Virus record (IMG/VR): IMGVR_UViG_3300047335_000068 | Location: 1-59,809 of that record | Direction: 5' to 3' (one strand) | DNA: 59,809 nucleotides | From: a virus | Shown: positions 24,882-32,134 of the stretch, one piece after another | Numbering within the stretch: position 1 is the stretch's first letter | Layout: each line of letters opens with the position of its first letter | The notes under the pieces: model-generated | The model's database searches: none | Told to the model about the DNA's origin: nothing | What the model saw: the letters and a program-made list of their open reading frames with translations, nothing else | Made by a program: the position numbers and the translations under genes

Positions 24882-25298
24882 GTGATGATCAAGACTTCGT
24901 CGTGGTTTACCAAGTTGCCGAGCGATCATTTTCGGATCGGCATTTCACGCGGTCAGCCACGCAATGCGGCGGCCGGGTTTAGGATGTATCGCAAGCTCGC
25001 GCCTGGTCCCTGGTTTCACTCAGTCGGGGTCGACGAGTATCGTCAACGGTATCAGGCCGAAATTCTCGATCGCCTCGATCCAGCCGAGGTCGTGCGCGAG
25101 CTTGAGGAGCTCGCCGTGGGGCGTCATCCGGTTCTGCTCTGCTACGAAGCGCCGAACGGCTCCCAGGGGTTCTGTCATCGGTCTCTGGTCTCGCTCTGGT
25201 TCGCCAGCACAATCGGTCTCGTCGTGCCCGAGTTCGGTTACGAGCGCTGCGCGCACGACCAACACCCGCTGCTGCCAGGGATAGCGAAGGCCGTCTAG
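24882..25298 (+). CDS. DUF488-like protein
   Basis: A 138 aa protein (GTG at 24882, ATG directly after; AGGA at 24871-24874). The C-terminal half has HPVLLCYEAPNGSQGFCHRS and WFASTIGLVVPEFGYE, with the paired CYE and CHR motifs of DUF488-like proteins. Function of the family is unknown. It is a single plus-strand gene at the early/late border, followed by a strongly structured element. Confidence 0.75.
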   Translation: MMIKTSSWFTKLPSDHFRIGISRGQPRNAAAGFRMYRKLAPGPWFHSVGVDEYRQRYQAEILDRLDPAEVVRELEELAVGRHPVLLCYEAPNGSQGFCHRSLVSLWFASTIGLVVPEFGYERCAHDQHPLLPGIAKAV

Positions 25299-25301
25299 CC
25301 A

Positions 25302-25366
25302 GGAGCGGGTCCCGGATTTGCACCGGCCGCGCCGAGGGTATCGGCGCGTCCACTAATGGTTCCCGC
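25302..25366 (-). other. tRNA-like folded element (degenerate tRNA-Gly?)
   Basis: Read on the minus strand this 65-base segment starts GCGGGAA and ends CCCGCTCC, giving a 5-bp acceptor-like stem followed by U and CC, as in tRNA-Gly. Inside are a perfect 8-bp stem (25328-25335 with 25341-25348), which in 5-bp/7-base register shows loop ATACCCT with anticodon-position ACC (Gly), and a 4-bp stem with a seven-base loop TGCAAAT like a T-arm. The D-arm is far too short and two acceptor pairs fail, so it is not a normal tRNA. It could also be a three-way-junction RNA on either strand, or an integration-site remnant. Confidence 0.3.
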
Positions 25367-25401
25367 AAAAAAAACAGAGTAAAAACCGCGATTACTTGCC
25401 G

Positions 25402-25467
25402 AATACTGTGGACGAAAGAACCAACTCACAGTATTGATTGATCTACCAACTCCCTACCACCTACCAC
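25402..25467 (+). promoter_or_regulatory. Inverted repeat plus CTACCAC direct repeats before the first early block
   Basis: A perfect 9-bp inverted repeat, AATACTGTG (25402-25410) and CACAGTATT (25427-25435), is followed by CTACCAA (25443), CTACCAC (25454) and CTACCAC (25461). The first two copies start 11 bp apart and the third directly abuts. The ATG of the next gene is at 25483. The same arrangement precedes genes at 27836 and 29969. It looks like an operator or activator site, or a leader acting in RNA. Confidence 0.6.
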
Positions 25468-25482
25468 ACAGGACAAATCCAA

Positions 25483-25866
25483 ATGGCTCGCAAGAAGACC
25501 TATGCCCAGAAGACCGGCCAAAACTCTCTGGGCGCTTCGCTCCTGGCCGCCGCGATGTTTCAGAAAATCGAGACCACGGAAGACGAAAACGGAAACGTCA
25601 TCCGCCTCTGGAAGTCGTATGAGGGCAATCAGTTCACGAACGGCCAGCTGCGCGAGGTTCTTTCGAACCGCGTGGCGGTCGAGACGAACGAGTTCCTGGG
25701 CATCGTGCCGCCTGCCGCGATCAAGTATTGCGTCAATAAGCGCTTCATCATTCCGGCGGGCGCGGACCTCTACCTCGTGACCGACATCGCGGCCTTCGAG
25801 CTCAAGCTGCCGCGCAAGTTCACCGGCCGCTTCAAGGGCCGCACCATCCCGTTCGCGAAGGGCTGA
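25483..25866 (+). CDS. Conserved-looking small protein, unknown
   Basis: A 127 aa protein starting MARKKTYAQKTGQ, basic at both ends (ending FKGRTIPFAKG). No membrane segment or metal motif. I use the ATG at 25483, after the CTACCAC leader with AGGA about 9 bases upstream; an earlier in-frame TTG would run through that leader. First gene of the block to 27754. Family not recognised. Confidence 0.7.
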   Translation: MARKKTYAQKTGQNSLGASLLAAAMFQKIETTEDENGNVIRLWKSYEGNQFTNGQLREVLSNRVAVETNEFLGIVPPAAIKYCVNKRFIIPAGADLYLVTDIAAFELKLPRKFTGRFKGRTIPFAKG

Positions 25867-25870
25867 CCCG

Positions 25871-26473
25871 ATGTATGGCACCGAGCTCGAAACCCTCCGC
25901 ACGTCCTACCAGCTCCTCCCGGCGAAAGATCAGGAGTTCGCCCTCTCGCTGATCCTTCAGCACCAGCGGCGCGGCAACCTCAGCGACAAGCAATGGCCCT
26001 GGGTCAAGAAGTTGTCCGACCGCCTCACCGCACCACCGACCGAGACGAGCACTGCGACCCTTGGCGACACCGCCGCGCTCAAGGCGCTCTTTGATCGCGC
26101 GGCTGCAAAGATCAAGTTCCCGAAAATCCAGTTCTCCGAGCCCGGCCGCGCCGACCTTCTCAAGCTGTACGTCGCCGGCCCGCGCGCCAAGGTGCCCGGC
26201 AGCTTCACGGTCGTCACCAGCGGCTCGGAACGCGCCTATGTCGGCCGGATCACCGCCGACGGATCGTGGCATCCAGGGGCCTCTGCGGGCAGCAGCGTCG
26301 CGTCGGTGCTGTCCCGTCTCCTGGCTGATCCCGTCGGGTTCCTGGCCGACAACGGCAAGCAACTCGGCTCCTGCTGCTATTGCGCGATCGAACTTACCGA
26401 CGATCGCAGCATCGCCGCCGGGTATGGTCCCGTCTGCGCCAAGAAATGGGGCCTTCCCTGGGGCAAGAAATGA
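25871..26473 (+). CDS. DUF6011-type zinc-motif protein
   Basis: A 200 aa protein. The C-terminal motif CCYCAIELTDDRSIAAGYGP followed by VCAKKWGLPWG (residues 166-198) is the DUF6011 Cys cluster, probably binding zinc. The central region (75-150) is a small mixed domain with a SFTVVTSGSERAYVGRI strand pair. Such proteins are common among phage early genes and may bind nucleic acid, but no function is known. Confidence 0.75.
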   Translation: MYGTELETLRTSYQLLPAKDQEFALSLILQHQRRGNLSDKQWPWVKKLSDRLTAPPTETSTATLGDTAALKALFDRAAAKIKFPKIQFSEPGRADLLKLYVAGPRAKVPGSFTVVTSGSERAYVGRITADGSWHPGASAGSSVASVLSRLLADPVGFLADNGKQLGSCCYCAIELTDDRSIAAGYGPVCAKKWGLPWGKK

Positions 26474-26709
26474 GACCGCGCATCAGCAAGACCGACCAGC
26501 TGAAGGCCCACATGGCGCGCGGCGATTGGACCCGCGCGCTCAGCCTCGCCAACACCTTCCGTCATCTCGGCCCGCATCGCACGACGATCCGGCGGGCCCA
26601 CGAATGCCGAGTGTTCCCGCACTTCTTCGAGCAGCTCGGCCACGACCCGGAGGCGATGATCGCCGCCGGTATCCAGGCGCTCAAAGCGCTCTATCCCGAA
26701 AGGAACTGA
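26470..26709 (+). CDS. Small early protein, unknown
   Basis: A 79 aa basic, helical protein starting MRPRISKTDQLKAHMARGDW. The ATG overlaps the preceding stop as ATGA, which decides the start. It contains ALSLANTFRHLGPHRTTIRR, which could be a helix-turn-helix-like pair but is too short to call. No family recognised; sits in the early block between two metal-motif proteins. Confidence 0.65.
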   Translation: MRPRISKTDQLKAHMARGDWTRALSLANTFRHLGPHRTTIRRAHECRVFPHFFEQLGHDPEAMIAAGIQALKALYPERN

Positions 26710-26712
26710 TCG

Positions 26713-26898
26713 ATGGTCATGCGTTTCAAACTTGAGGAGCTGCAGGAGGCGTCCGCGCACTACCAGGGCTTCTGCATCGCCTGCGGCGCGCAGCGCGACA
26801 GCTGCGAGCCGGACGCCTGCAACTACGACTGTGACGCGTGCGGCCAGGACAAGGTGTTCGGGGCCGAAGAGCTGATGCTGATGGGCATGGTCAGCTAG
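26713..26898 (+). CDS. Small Cys-rich (zinc ribbon-like) protein
   Basis: A 61 aa protein with six Cys: CIACGAQRDSC and then ACNYDCDACGQD. The first and last CxxC pairs would suit a zinc ribbon. The start context is MVMRFKLEELQEASAHYQGF. It is spaced 3 bases after the preceding gene. A DNA- or protein-binding adaptor role is possible but unproven. Confidence 0.7.
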   Translation: MVMRFKLEELQEASAHYQGFCIACGAQRDSCEPDACNYDCDACGQDKVFGAEELMLMGMVS

Positions 26899-26918
26899 CG
26901 CCTAAGACGTGCCAATCC

Positions 26919-26925
26919 CTACCAC
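26919..26925 (+). promoter_or_regulatory. Single CTACCAC motif before the 26942 gene
   Basis: The 43-base spacer 26899-26941 carries one CTACCAC copy 17 bases before the ATG, without the inverted repeat seen at the three fuller sites. It is the weaker form of the recurring leader and may be a partial copy or a translation-leader element. Confidence 0.4.
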
Positions 26926-26941
26926 ACGAATGGAAACCACA

Positions 26942-27133
26942 ATGTCCGACCTCACCATCCCACGCCCGCCCAAACCCTTTCCCGTCTCGCCCTGGGCCAG
27001 GCGCATCGCGATCTTCCGCGCCTACCTCTACCAGACCAAAGCCGCGGAGACCGCAGCTCGGCAAGGGCGACCAAAGCTGGCCGAGGCTTGCCATCGCGAA
27101 GCCCGCAGGCTGCTCGAGGAGTCACGGTCATGA
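26942..27133 (+). CDS. Small basic protein, unknown
   Basis: A 63 aa protein, MSDLTIPRPPKPFPVSPWAR, then an Ala/Arg-rich helix to the end (EACHREARRLLEESRS). I use the ATG at 26942 after the CTACCAC motif. It is coupled to the next gene by an ATGA overlap. No family recognised. Confidence 0.6.
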   Translation: MSDLTIPRPPKPFPVSPWARRIAIFRAYLYQTKAAETAARQGRPKLAEACHREARRLLEESRS

Positions 27134-27462
27134 CGTTCAACAAACACCGCCTGCGCCTGGAGCTCCAGGTCGTCACCGCCGTCGTCGACGAAGCCCTCAA
27201 GCGGGGCTGGGCGGTTTCCGTCTTCGACGGCGAGGAAACCACCGTCGAGCAGTCGAAAGACCGCGAGGCGATCATCGCCGCCCTCCGCACCACCGACGAG
27301 GACCAGCTCACCTTCCACACCGACGACAGCATGACGCGCGCCTGGGTCCGGCTGATCTACGGCAACCTGCCCTGGGAGGTCGTCAACGACTACAGCGTGT
27401 CGCTCGAAGACTTCATGCAGCCGATCGACAAGCTCTGCGAGACCCTGGAAGCGGAGGCTTAG
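27130..27462 (+). CDS. Small acidic protein, unknown
   Basis: A 110 aa protein starting MTFNKHRLRLELQVVTAVVD. It contains GWAVSVFDGEETTVEQSKDR and a C-terminal acidic helix. The pattern of hydrophobic strand, FDGEE turn and helix is shared by several small phage early proteins of unknown role. The start overlaps the upstream stop (ATGA). Confidence 0.65.
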   Translation: MTFNKHRLRLELQVVTAVVDEALKRGWAVSVFDGEETTVEQSKDREAIIAALRTTDEDQLTFHTDDSMTRAWVRLIYGNLPWEVVNDYSVSLEDFMQPIDKLCETLEAEA

Positions 27463-27466
27463 TCGC

Positions 27467-27754
27467 ATGTGGGAAATCGTAGGCTACGGCCTCCTCGTCA
27501 TCTCACCGCTCAGCTTCGTAAACCGCCTGCTCAGCTTCAACCCGCTGCTCTGGATTTACGGCGCTGTCGCCTGCGTCTTCGGGCTCCTCTCGGGGCTCGT
27601 CGTCCTCGCGGTCTCGCATAGTCCGATGCCGAACGACCAGGAAATCCGATGGTACATCGATGGGGTCGCCGCGCTCGGCGGCCTCATGATCCTCAGTCGC
27701 TTCTGCAGTTTCATGCTGCGTTGCTTCGCGCCTGGAGACAAAAACAAAGTATAG
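27467..27754 (+). CDS. Small membrane protein
   Basis: A 95 aa protein with two or three membrane segments: residues 5-20 (IVGYGLLVISPLSFV), 28-50 (LWIYGAVACVFGLLSGLVVL) and about 66-85. A short hydrophilic segment follows the second. It ends with a Lys-rich tail. It closes the first early block and ends in TAG just before the second leader. Function unknown; inner-membrane location is likely. Confidence 0.65.
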   Translation: MWEIVGYGLLVISPLSFVNRLLSFNPLLWIYGAVACVFGLLSGLVVLAVSHSPMPNDQEIRWYIDGVAALGGLMILSRFCSFMLRCFAPGDKNKV

Positions 27755-27768
27755 ATTGCGCTATTTAC

Positions 27769-27821
27769 TAGCATTCACGCCACACAATGCTATGAATACT
27801 TCTCTACCACACACCTACCAC
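27769..27821 (+). promoter_or_regulatory. Inverted repeat plus CTACCAC direct repeats before the second early block
   Basis: TAGCATT (27769-27775) and AATGCTA (27786-27792) form a perfect 7-bp inverted repeat. CTACCAC occurs at 27804 and again at 27815, 11 bp apart. The segment from about 27786 to 27822 is nearly identical to 29923-29959 (two mismatches). The ATG of the DUF2786-like gene is at 27836. TATGAAT at 27791-27797 could serve as a -10 element. Confidence 0.6.
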
Positions 27822-27835
27822 AGGAAACCGACCCA

Positions 27836-28552
27836 ATGTCTGACCGCAAGACACGCGAAGCGCAAATCGCGCGCATCCGCGCCCTCATGGCCAAAACTGT
27901 CAGCAACGGCTGCACCGAGGAGGAAGCCAAAGGCGCGGCGGCCGCCGTCGACCGGCTGCTTGCCACCTACGAGCTGTCCCTGGACGAGATCAATGTTCGC
28001 GAGCAGCCGATCGAAGAACGTGGCGTTCCGAACACGCGGCATCATCTGGTCATCAACGTCGCTCGGGCGATCTCGAAGTTCACCGACACGCGCGTCTGGT
28101 ACGTCGGCTCCGATCTCGTCTTCTTCGGCTTCAAGATCGACACCGAGATCGCGGAGTATCTGACCTTCGTCTTCAAGCGCGCGATCGACAGCCACAGCTC
28201 GGCCTACACGCTCTTCAATCCAGAATACGATCGGGCCAGCGCCTCCGGCCGGAGTGAGATGCTCCGGAGCTTCGGTCTCGGCATGGCGGACCGGCTGGGC
28301 GAGCGTCTGTTTGAGCTCAAGTCGAAACGAGACTTCCACGCGACCCAGACCACCGGGCGTTCCCTCGTCGTGCTCAAGCAGCCGATCGTCAAAGCCGCCT
28401 TCGATGCGCTCGGCCTCACCCTCGGCAAGCGGAGCCAAACGCGCCGTCCCCAGGACGAACGGGCTTTCCACGCAGGCCGCGCCGACGCCGAGAGCGTCCA
28501 GATCAACCACGGCGTCGCGGCGCGCGCTCAGACGTCGGGAGCAATCCGATGA
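27836..28552 (+). CDS. DUF2786-family protein
   Basis: A 238 aa protein. The N-terminal helical hairpin QIARIRALMAKTVSNGCTEE followed by EAKGAAAAVDRLLATYELSL is the DUF2786 signature. The C-terminal part (90-190) holds YVGSDLVFFGFKIDTEIAEY and a conserved-looking MLRSFGLGMADRLGERL helix. Common in phages and plasmids of Proteobacteria; function unknown. First gene after the second CTACCAC leader. Confidence 0.8.
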   Translation: MSDRKTREAQIARIRALMAKTVSNGCTEEEAKGAAAAVDRLLATYELSLDEINVREQPIEERGVPNTRHHLVINVARAISKFTDTRVWYVGSDLVFFGFKIDTEIAEYLTFVFKRAIDSHSSAYTLFNPEYDRASASGRSEMLRSFGLGMADRLGERLFELKSKRDFHATQTTGRSLVVLKQPIVKAAFDALGLTLGKRSQTRRPQDERAFHAGRADAESVQINHGVAARAQTSGAIR

Positions 28553-28905
28553 TCGACACGTCGCACTTCTGCGGAACCGAGAACTGGTATCGCTACGAAA
28601 TGCTTCCTGGCTACACGTACACCGACGGCGTGCGCTTCGTCGCGAGGCAGGCGCAGGCCTACTGGCTCCTCGATGTTATCTTCTCCTGGCAGCTCGACAG
28701 CCGCGCCAGGCGCGAAGAGTTCCAGGTCTGGAGGCTCACGCAGGTGGGCGACGGCGCCAGGGTCACCATGACCGATGGCGACTCAGACCAGCCCGTCATC
28801 ACCCAAGACATCGAGGCGACCGACTTCCCTTTCGACGAGTTCCGCGATGGGGCGGTCGAGATGTGGCTTGAGGGCAAAGTCCTGATGTTGCCGTCGGAGC
28901 GCTGA
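28549..28905 (+). CDS. DUF6876-like protein
   Basis: A 118 aa protein: FCGTENWYRYEMLPGYTYTD, then AYWLLDVIFSWQLD, EEFQVWRLTQ and ATDFPFDEF near residue 90. This order of motifs (GTE.YY, WLLD.I, FQ.W, TDFP) is that of DUF6876 phage/plasmid proteins. No function is known. The start overlaps the upstream stop as ATGA. Confidence 0.75.
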   Translation: MIDTSHFCGTENWYRYEMLPGYTYTDGVRFVARQAQAYWLLDVIFSWQLDSRARREEFQVWRLTQVGDGARVTMTDGDSDQPVITQDIEATDFPFDEFRDGAVEMWLEGKVLMLPSER

Positions 28906-28908
28906 CCG

Positions 28909-29496
28909 ATGAGCAACCCCTTTGACCAGCTTCTCTGGCAGGCCGACATCGACAACGAGCGCCGCCAGTTCAACAAGACAAACGCCCACCTGCCCGCCGA
29001 AATCGAGGAGGCGGTCAGGTTCCACCGCGAGCAGATCAAACGCTACCACGCGGCGATCCTGGTCCCGCACTACGAAGCCGCGGACAAGATCGAGGAGGAG
29101 GCTCACAACATGGCGGTCAGGGTCAACGGGGGCGAGCCGGGCATCCTCGCCGGCCCGGACGCTCCCGGCGAAGTCCTCGCGCGCCGCTGCCAAGCGAAGG
29201 CCGGAAAAGTCCCGATGTGGGGTCAGAAAGGCCTGTTCAACGTCCAGGTCGGCAGCTGCGTCGTGCAGATCAAGATGGACGGCATGTTCGGTCTCAGACC
29301 GCCGTTCGGGTTCGCGGCTTACGCCGTCGAGCTCGACAAGCCCTTCATCAGCGAGACCGGGTTCCGCAGTTTCCTCAGCGGGCGCTTCCCCTATCTCGAA
29401 CCGAACACGTCGACCCACACCTGGGCCACCAGGGCGATCGAGGAACACATAGGCACCGAGCTCAAAGGCAAGCTGATCAAGATCAAGGAACGCTGA
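28909..29496 (+). CDS. Early protein, unknown
   Basis: A 195 aa protein. The first 60 residues are charged and helical (NERRQFNKTNAHLPAEIEEA). The C-terminal half is beta-like with GLFNVQVGSCVVQIKMDGMF, FGFAAYAVELDKPFISETGF and the ending GTELKGKLIKIKER. No Cys cluster or membrane part. Family not recognised. Confidence 0.65.
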   Translation: MSNPFDQLLWQADIDNERRQFNKTNAHLPAEIEEAVRFHREQIKRYHAAILVPHYEAADKIEEEAHNMAVRVNGGEPGILAGPDAPGEVLARRCQAKAGKVPMWGQKGLFNVQVGSCVVQIKMDGMFGLRPPFGFAAYAVELDKPFISETGFRSFLSGRFPYLEPNTSTHTWATRAIEEHIGTELKGKLIKIKER

Positions 29497-29498
29497 CG

Positions 29499-29891
29499 AT
29501 GGCGCGCACGACGCCCGAGTACGTCACCAGGAACGGGCCGCTGTCAAAAATCGAAATGACTTCGATCGAAGAGCTCACCATCGGCGGCCGACCGGCGGCC
29601 GCGATCGCCAAGCGCCTCGGTCGACACCCAGCTACGGTCCGATGGGCGCAGGCCCGGCTCGGGCTGCGCGTGCCGACGTTTCCAAACCGGCGCGACCACC
29701 AGCGCGGCACAACGACGGTTCGGGTCTTCAATGCCGAGCAGGACGCCTACCTCGAAGCGCAACGTGTACGAGGGCTGAACTTCCGGCAGATAGCAGACAC
29801 CTGGAACGACCGCTTTGGTTTTCCCAGGAGCCAGCACACGCTGAGAATGCGCTGCGTCCAGCTGGCGAATTTCCATGAAAAGGAAGCATAG
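29499..29891 (+). CDS. Double helix-turn-helix DNA-binding protein
   Basis: A 130 aa protein. Residues 20-50 hold a homeodomain-like HTH (SIEELTIGGRPAAAIAKRLG, RHPATVRWA). Residues 75-120 hold a second, Myb/SANT-like unit (FNAEQDAYLEAQRVRGLNFR, QIADTWNDRFG). The first ATG after the preceding stop is used. A regulator of early or late genes is plausible; nothing identifies its target. Confidence 0.65.
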   Translation: MARTTPEYVTRNGPLSKIEMTSIEELTIGGRPAAAIAKRLGRHPATVRWAQARLGLRVPTFPNRRDHQRGTTTVRVFNAEQDAYLEAQRVRGLNFRQIADTWNDRFGFPRSQHTLRMRCVQLANFHEKEA

Positions 29892-29901
29892 ATAGCTGTT
29901 T

Positions 29902-29958
29902 TTACTGGCTATTACTGCCAGTAATGATATGAATACTTCTCTACCACGCACCTACCAC
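29902..29958 (+). promoter_or_regulatory. Inverted repeat plus CTACCAC direct repeats before the ParB block
   Basis: TTACTGGC (29902-29909) and GCCAGTAA (29917-29924) form an 8-bp inverted repeat; the same bases also contain the perfect palindrome ATTACTGCCAGTAAT (29911-29925). CTACCAC follows at 29941 and 29952, 11 bp apart. The downstream ATG is at 29969 with GAGG before it. Near-identical copy of the leader at 27786-27822. Confidence 0.6.
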
Positions 29959-29968
29959 AGAGGCTCAC

Positions 29969-30247
29969 ATGAAAACTTTCAAGCGTGCATCAGCGGCCAA
30001 AGCCGCGGCCAACGGGCTGCCCATCATCCGCATTGGCCTCGGCAAAAAGTCGGTCTGGATCGTCACCGACGAGCCCGATCTGGTCGGCGTCGGCCTCACC
30101 GAGGTCTCGGTCATCGCGCCCGATGGCTGCGTGACCGGCTTCGTCACCCTCCGTCACCTGGACCGGCTCGGAAACGCAAATTGGGCCAGCTGCGGTGAAC
30201 GCCAAAGCGGCGGCCGGTCGGCCTTCCCGGCGGGGAGCCGGTCATGA
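29969..30247 (+). CDS. Small protein upstream of ParB, unknown
   Basis: A 92 aa basic protein starting MKTFKRASAAKAAANGLPI, with SVWIVTDEPDLVGVGLTEVS in the middle. The last 20 residues are Gly/Ser/Arg-rich. Its stop overlaps the ParB start (ATGA), so the two are co-translated. No family recognised. Confidence 0.6.
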   Translation: MKTFKRASAAKAAANGLPIIRIGLGKKSVWIVTDEPDLVGVGLTEVSVIAPDGCVTGFVTLRHLDRLGNANWASCGERQSGGRSAFPAGSRS

Positions 30248-31131
30248 CGAACGTTACGTCCCAGGATGCAATCCAGACGCTTCCGATCCACCTAATCTCG
30301 GGCGATCCGGGCCAGCCCCGCAAGATCTTCGACAAGGCCGGCCTGCGCGACCTCGCCGCTTCCATCAAGGCCGACGGGCTGCTCCAGCCGATCACAGTCC
30401 GCGCCGTCGAGGGCGGCTACATGATCGTCGCCGGCGAGCGCCGGTGGCGCGCCTCGCTGCTCAACGAGGCCAAGACGATCCGCGCCGTCGTCATCGTCCC
30501 GCGCGACATTGCCGACGTGCGGGTCAAGTCCATCATCGAAAACGATCAGCGGGTCGATGTGACGCCCATGGAGCAGGCCCGGTCCTACCAGTCGCTGATG
30601 GACGAGACGGGCATGACCGTTGACGAGCTCGCGGCCCGGCTCGGCAAGCCGCCGCACCGCATCACCGAGCGCATTGTCCTGCTGCGGCTCAAGCCCGAGC
30701 ATCAGGCCATCCTGGACAGCGGCAACCTCAAGCCGGGCGAAGCCTACGAGATGGCCCGGCTCGATCCGCGCGGCCAGGACGTGCTGTTCAACGCGATCCG
30801 CACCGGCAAGGCCAAAAGCTACGCCGACGTGAAGGCCATGGCCGAGGCGATCCTGAACGCGGCCGCGCAATCGTCCTTCCTGTCGCCAGAGTCCGACCCG
30901 GCAAAGTCCGAGGCCGATCGGCACCACGTCAGCCAGTTCGAGGCCGGGGTCGACAAGCTGGCAGCCTTCCTCGCCTCCAGCATCAAGGACAACAAGATCG
31001 TGGCGGTGCGCCGGGTCAACCCGGATCGGGCGGAGCATCTCGCGAACATGATGGCCGCGATGCAGAAGGACATGCGCCGGATCGAGGTCGCGCTCCGGGA
31101 AGTCGCGGTGCAGCTGGAGCTCGCGTCATGA
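30244..31131 (+). CDS. ParB/RepB/Spo0J-family protein
   Basis: A 295 aa protein with the whole ParB core: IHLISGDPGQPRKIFD, LRDLAASIKADGLLQPITVR, YMIVAGERRWRASLLNEAK (residues 60-80, the GERRxR CTP-binding box), then an HTH around GMTVDELAARLGKPPHRITE. The C-terminal part is helical. No ParA gene exists anywhere in the window, so plasmid-style partition is unlikely by itself. It could act as a nucleoid-like DNA organiser or regulator, or use a host ParA. Confidence 0.88.
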   Translation: MTNVTSQDAIQTLPIHLISGDPGQPRKIFDKAGLRDLAASIKADGLLQPITVRAVEGGYMIVAGERRWRASLLNEAKTIRAVVIVPRDIADVRVKSIIENDQRVDVTPMEQARSYQSLMDETGMTVDELAARLGKPPHRITERIVLLRLKPEHQAILDSGNLKPGEAYEMARLDPRGQDVLFNAIRTGKAKSYADVKAMAEAILNAAAQSSFLSPESDPAKSEADRHHVSQFEAGVDKLAAFLASSIKDNKIVAVRRVNPDRAEHLANMMAAMQKDMRRIEVALREVAVQLELAS

Positions 31132-31394
31132 GGCGGCGCATCGAGTCCTTCACCGTCATCCTGCTCTACCCCGACTACGCCCAGCAGAACGGAGACGACA
31201 CGTTCGTCTATGTCGGGCGGCACACCTGCGCGCAAAAGGCGATGGATGCCGCCCGGCTCGCTGGAGCCCAGGCCAACACCGGGATCGAGCAGGACGACTT
31301 CGCCGTCGTCGCTTGCCTCTCGATCCTCAATCCGCGCAAGGAAAGCGCGATCGTCTTCAGCCTTCCAGAAGCGGCACCAAACCCAACAGGCTGA
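31128..31394 (+). CDS. Small protein downstream of ParB, unknown
   Basis: An 88 aa protein starting MRRRIESFTVILLYPDYAQQ, with a short hydrophobic strand and GIEQDDFAVVACLSILNPRK. The start overlaps the ParB stop (ATGA). It ends one base before the convergent membrane protein gene. No family recognised. Confidence 0.6.
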   Translation: MRRRIESFTVILLYPDYAQQNGDDTFVYVGRHTCAQKAMDAARLAGAQANTGIEQDDFAVVACLSILNPRKESAIVFSLPEAAPNPTG

Positions 31395-31565
31395 TCAGAG
31401 GCCGCCGTAGCGGTAATATCCGCCACCGACCAGCACCAGCAGCAGGATCACCACCACCAGCACGATCCACAGCAGGTTGTTGCCACCGACCGCGAAGCCG
31501 GACCGATACCCGTAACCGCCGGCAAGCACGAACACGACGAGAACGATCAGCAGCAGAACTAACAT
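31395..31565 (-). CDS. Small Gly-rich double-membrane-span protein
   Basis: A 56 aa protein almost wholly hydrophobic: MLVLLLIVLVVFVLAGGYGY, a short SGFAVGGNN turn, then LLWIVLVVVILLLVLVGGGY. Two membrane spans with Gly/Tyr-rich edges, resembling DUF3309-type peptides. An alternative ATG at 31601 would add 12 residues. It is convergent with the ParB block. Function unknown. Confidence 0.55.
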   Translation of the reverse strand: MLVLLLIVLVVFVLAGGYGYRSGFAVGGNNLLWIVLVVVILLLVLVGGGYYRYGGL

Positions 31566-31591
31566 CGCGAACCCCCACCGCTTCCACCAGA

Positions 31592-31620
31592 GCCCGGCCA
31601 TTTTTTGGCTGGGCCTTTTT
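31592..31620 (+). terminator. Rho-independent terminator for the early plus-strand block
   Basis: GCCCGGCCA (31592-31600) pairs with TGGCTGGGC (31606-31614), with one G-U pair, around a T-rich loop and is followed by CTTTTT. It ends plus-strand transcription about 200 bases after the ParB block, inside the spacer upstream of the small membrane gene. This is the clearest intrinsic terminator in the window. Confidence 0.7.
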
Positions 31621-31723
31621 CGCGAAGACGAACCCCCACAGGCCGCCGAACCCTCCCGTCGTTCACCCGCGCCATGTAAAAGTTTACCTCGGGGCGGTAC
31701 GGCGCGGCGATCCGAGGCGGAAA

Positions 31724-32032
31724 TCACACCCCCATACGGGCCTGCGAGGCGGTGTGGCTGCTGTGGCATGAGTGGCACAGCGGCCGGAGATTGGGCCGAA
31801 AGAGCCGCAGATCGGGGCGCGCGGCGACGGTCTGAATGTGATCGACATCGGTCGCGGGCACCAGGCGGCCCTCAGCGCGGCAGAACCGGCACATCGGTTC
31901 CTCAGCAAGCACGATGAGACGCACGCGCTGCCACCGCGCATCATATCCGCGTTTGCTGGGGCTCAAACGAGGCGACGCGAGCGACGGTTTGTGACCAGGA
32001 TGCAGATTGTGAACGGGTGGTCTGGTTGGCAT
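31724..32032 (-). CDS. HNH endonuclease
   Basis: A 102 aa protein, MPTRPPVHNLHPGHKPSLAS at the start, then RGYDARWQRVRL, CRFC, ATDVDHIQTVAARPDLRLF and NLRPLCHSCHSSHTAS. The HNH motif (DVDH...N...H) and two CxxC zinc pairs are complete. Such small HNH proteins help terminase cut DNA in HK97-like phages. Here the gene is 9 kb from terminase, so a packaging role is possible but not shown. Confidence 0.85.
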   Translation of the reverse strand: MPTRPPVHNLHPGHKPSLASPRLSPSKRGYDARWQRVRLIVLAEEPMCRFCRAEGRLVPATDVDHIQTVAARPDLRLFRPNLRPLCHSCHSSHTASQARMGV

Positions 32033-32134
32033 TGGTAGGTTCCACACCTGCCGCAGCGTATCGATTTCGCGCGTACAGCCTTCCGGAGTCAATAATCGCA
32101 AGTCACAATCAGGAAGTTTGATAGGAGACGCGCC

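Noticed and set aside
29217-29498. N-terminal extension of the double-HTH protein
   Set aside because: That part overlaps 28909-29496 in another frame and is Arg/Gln-rich shadow; the ATG at 29499 follows the upstream stop by two bases.
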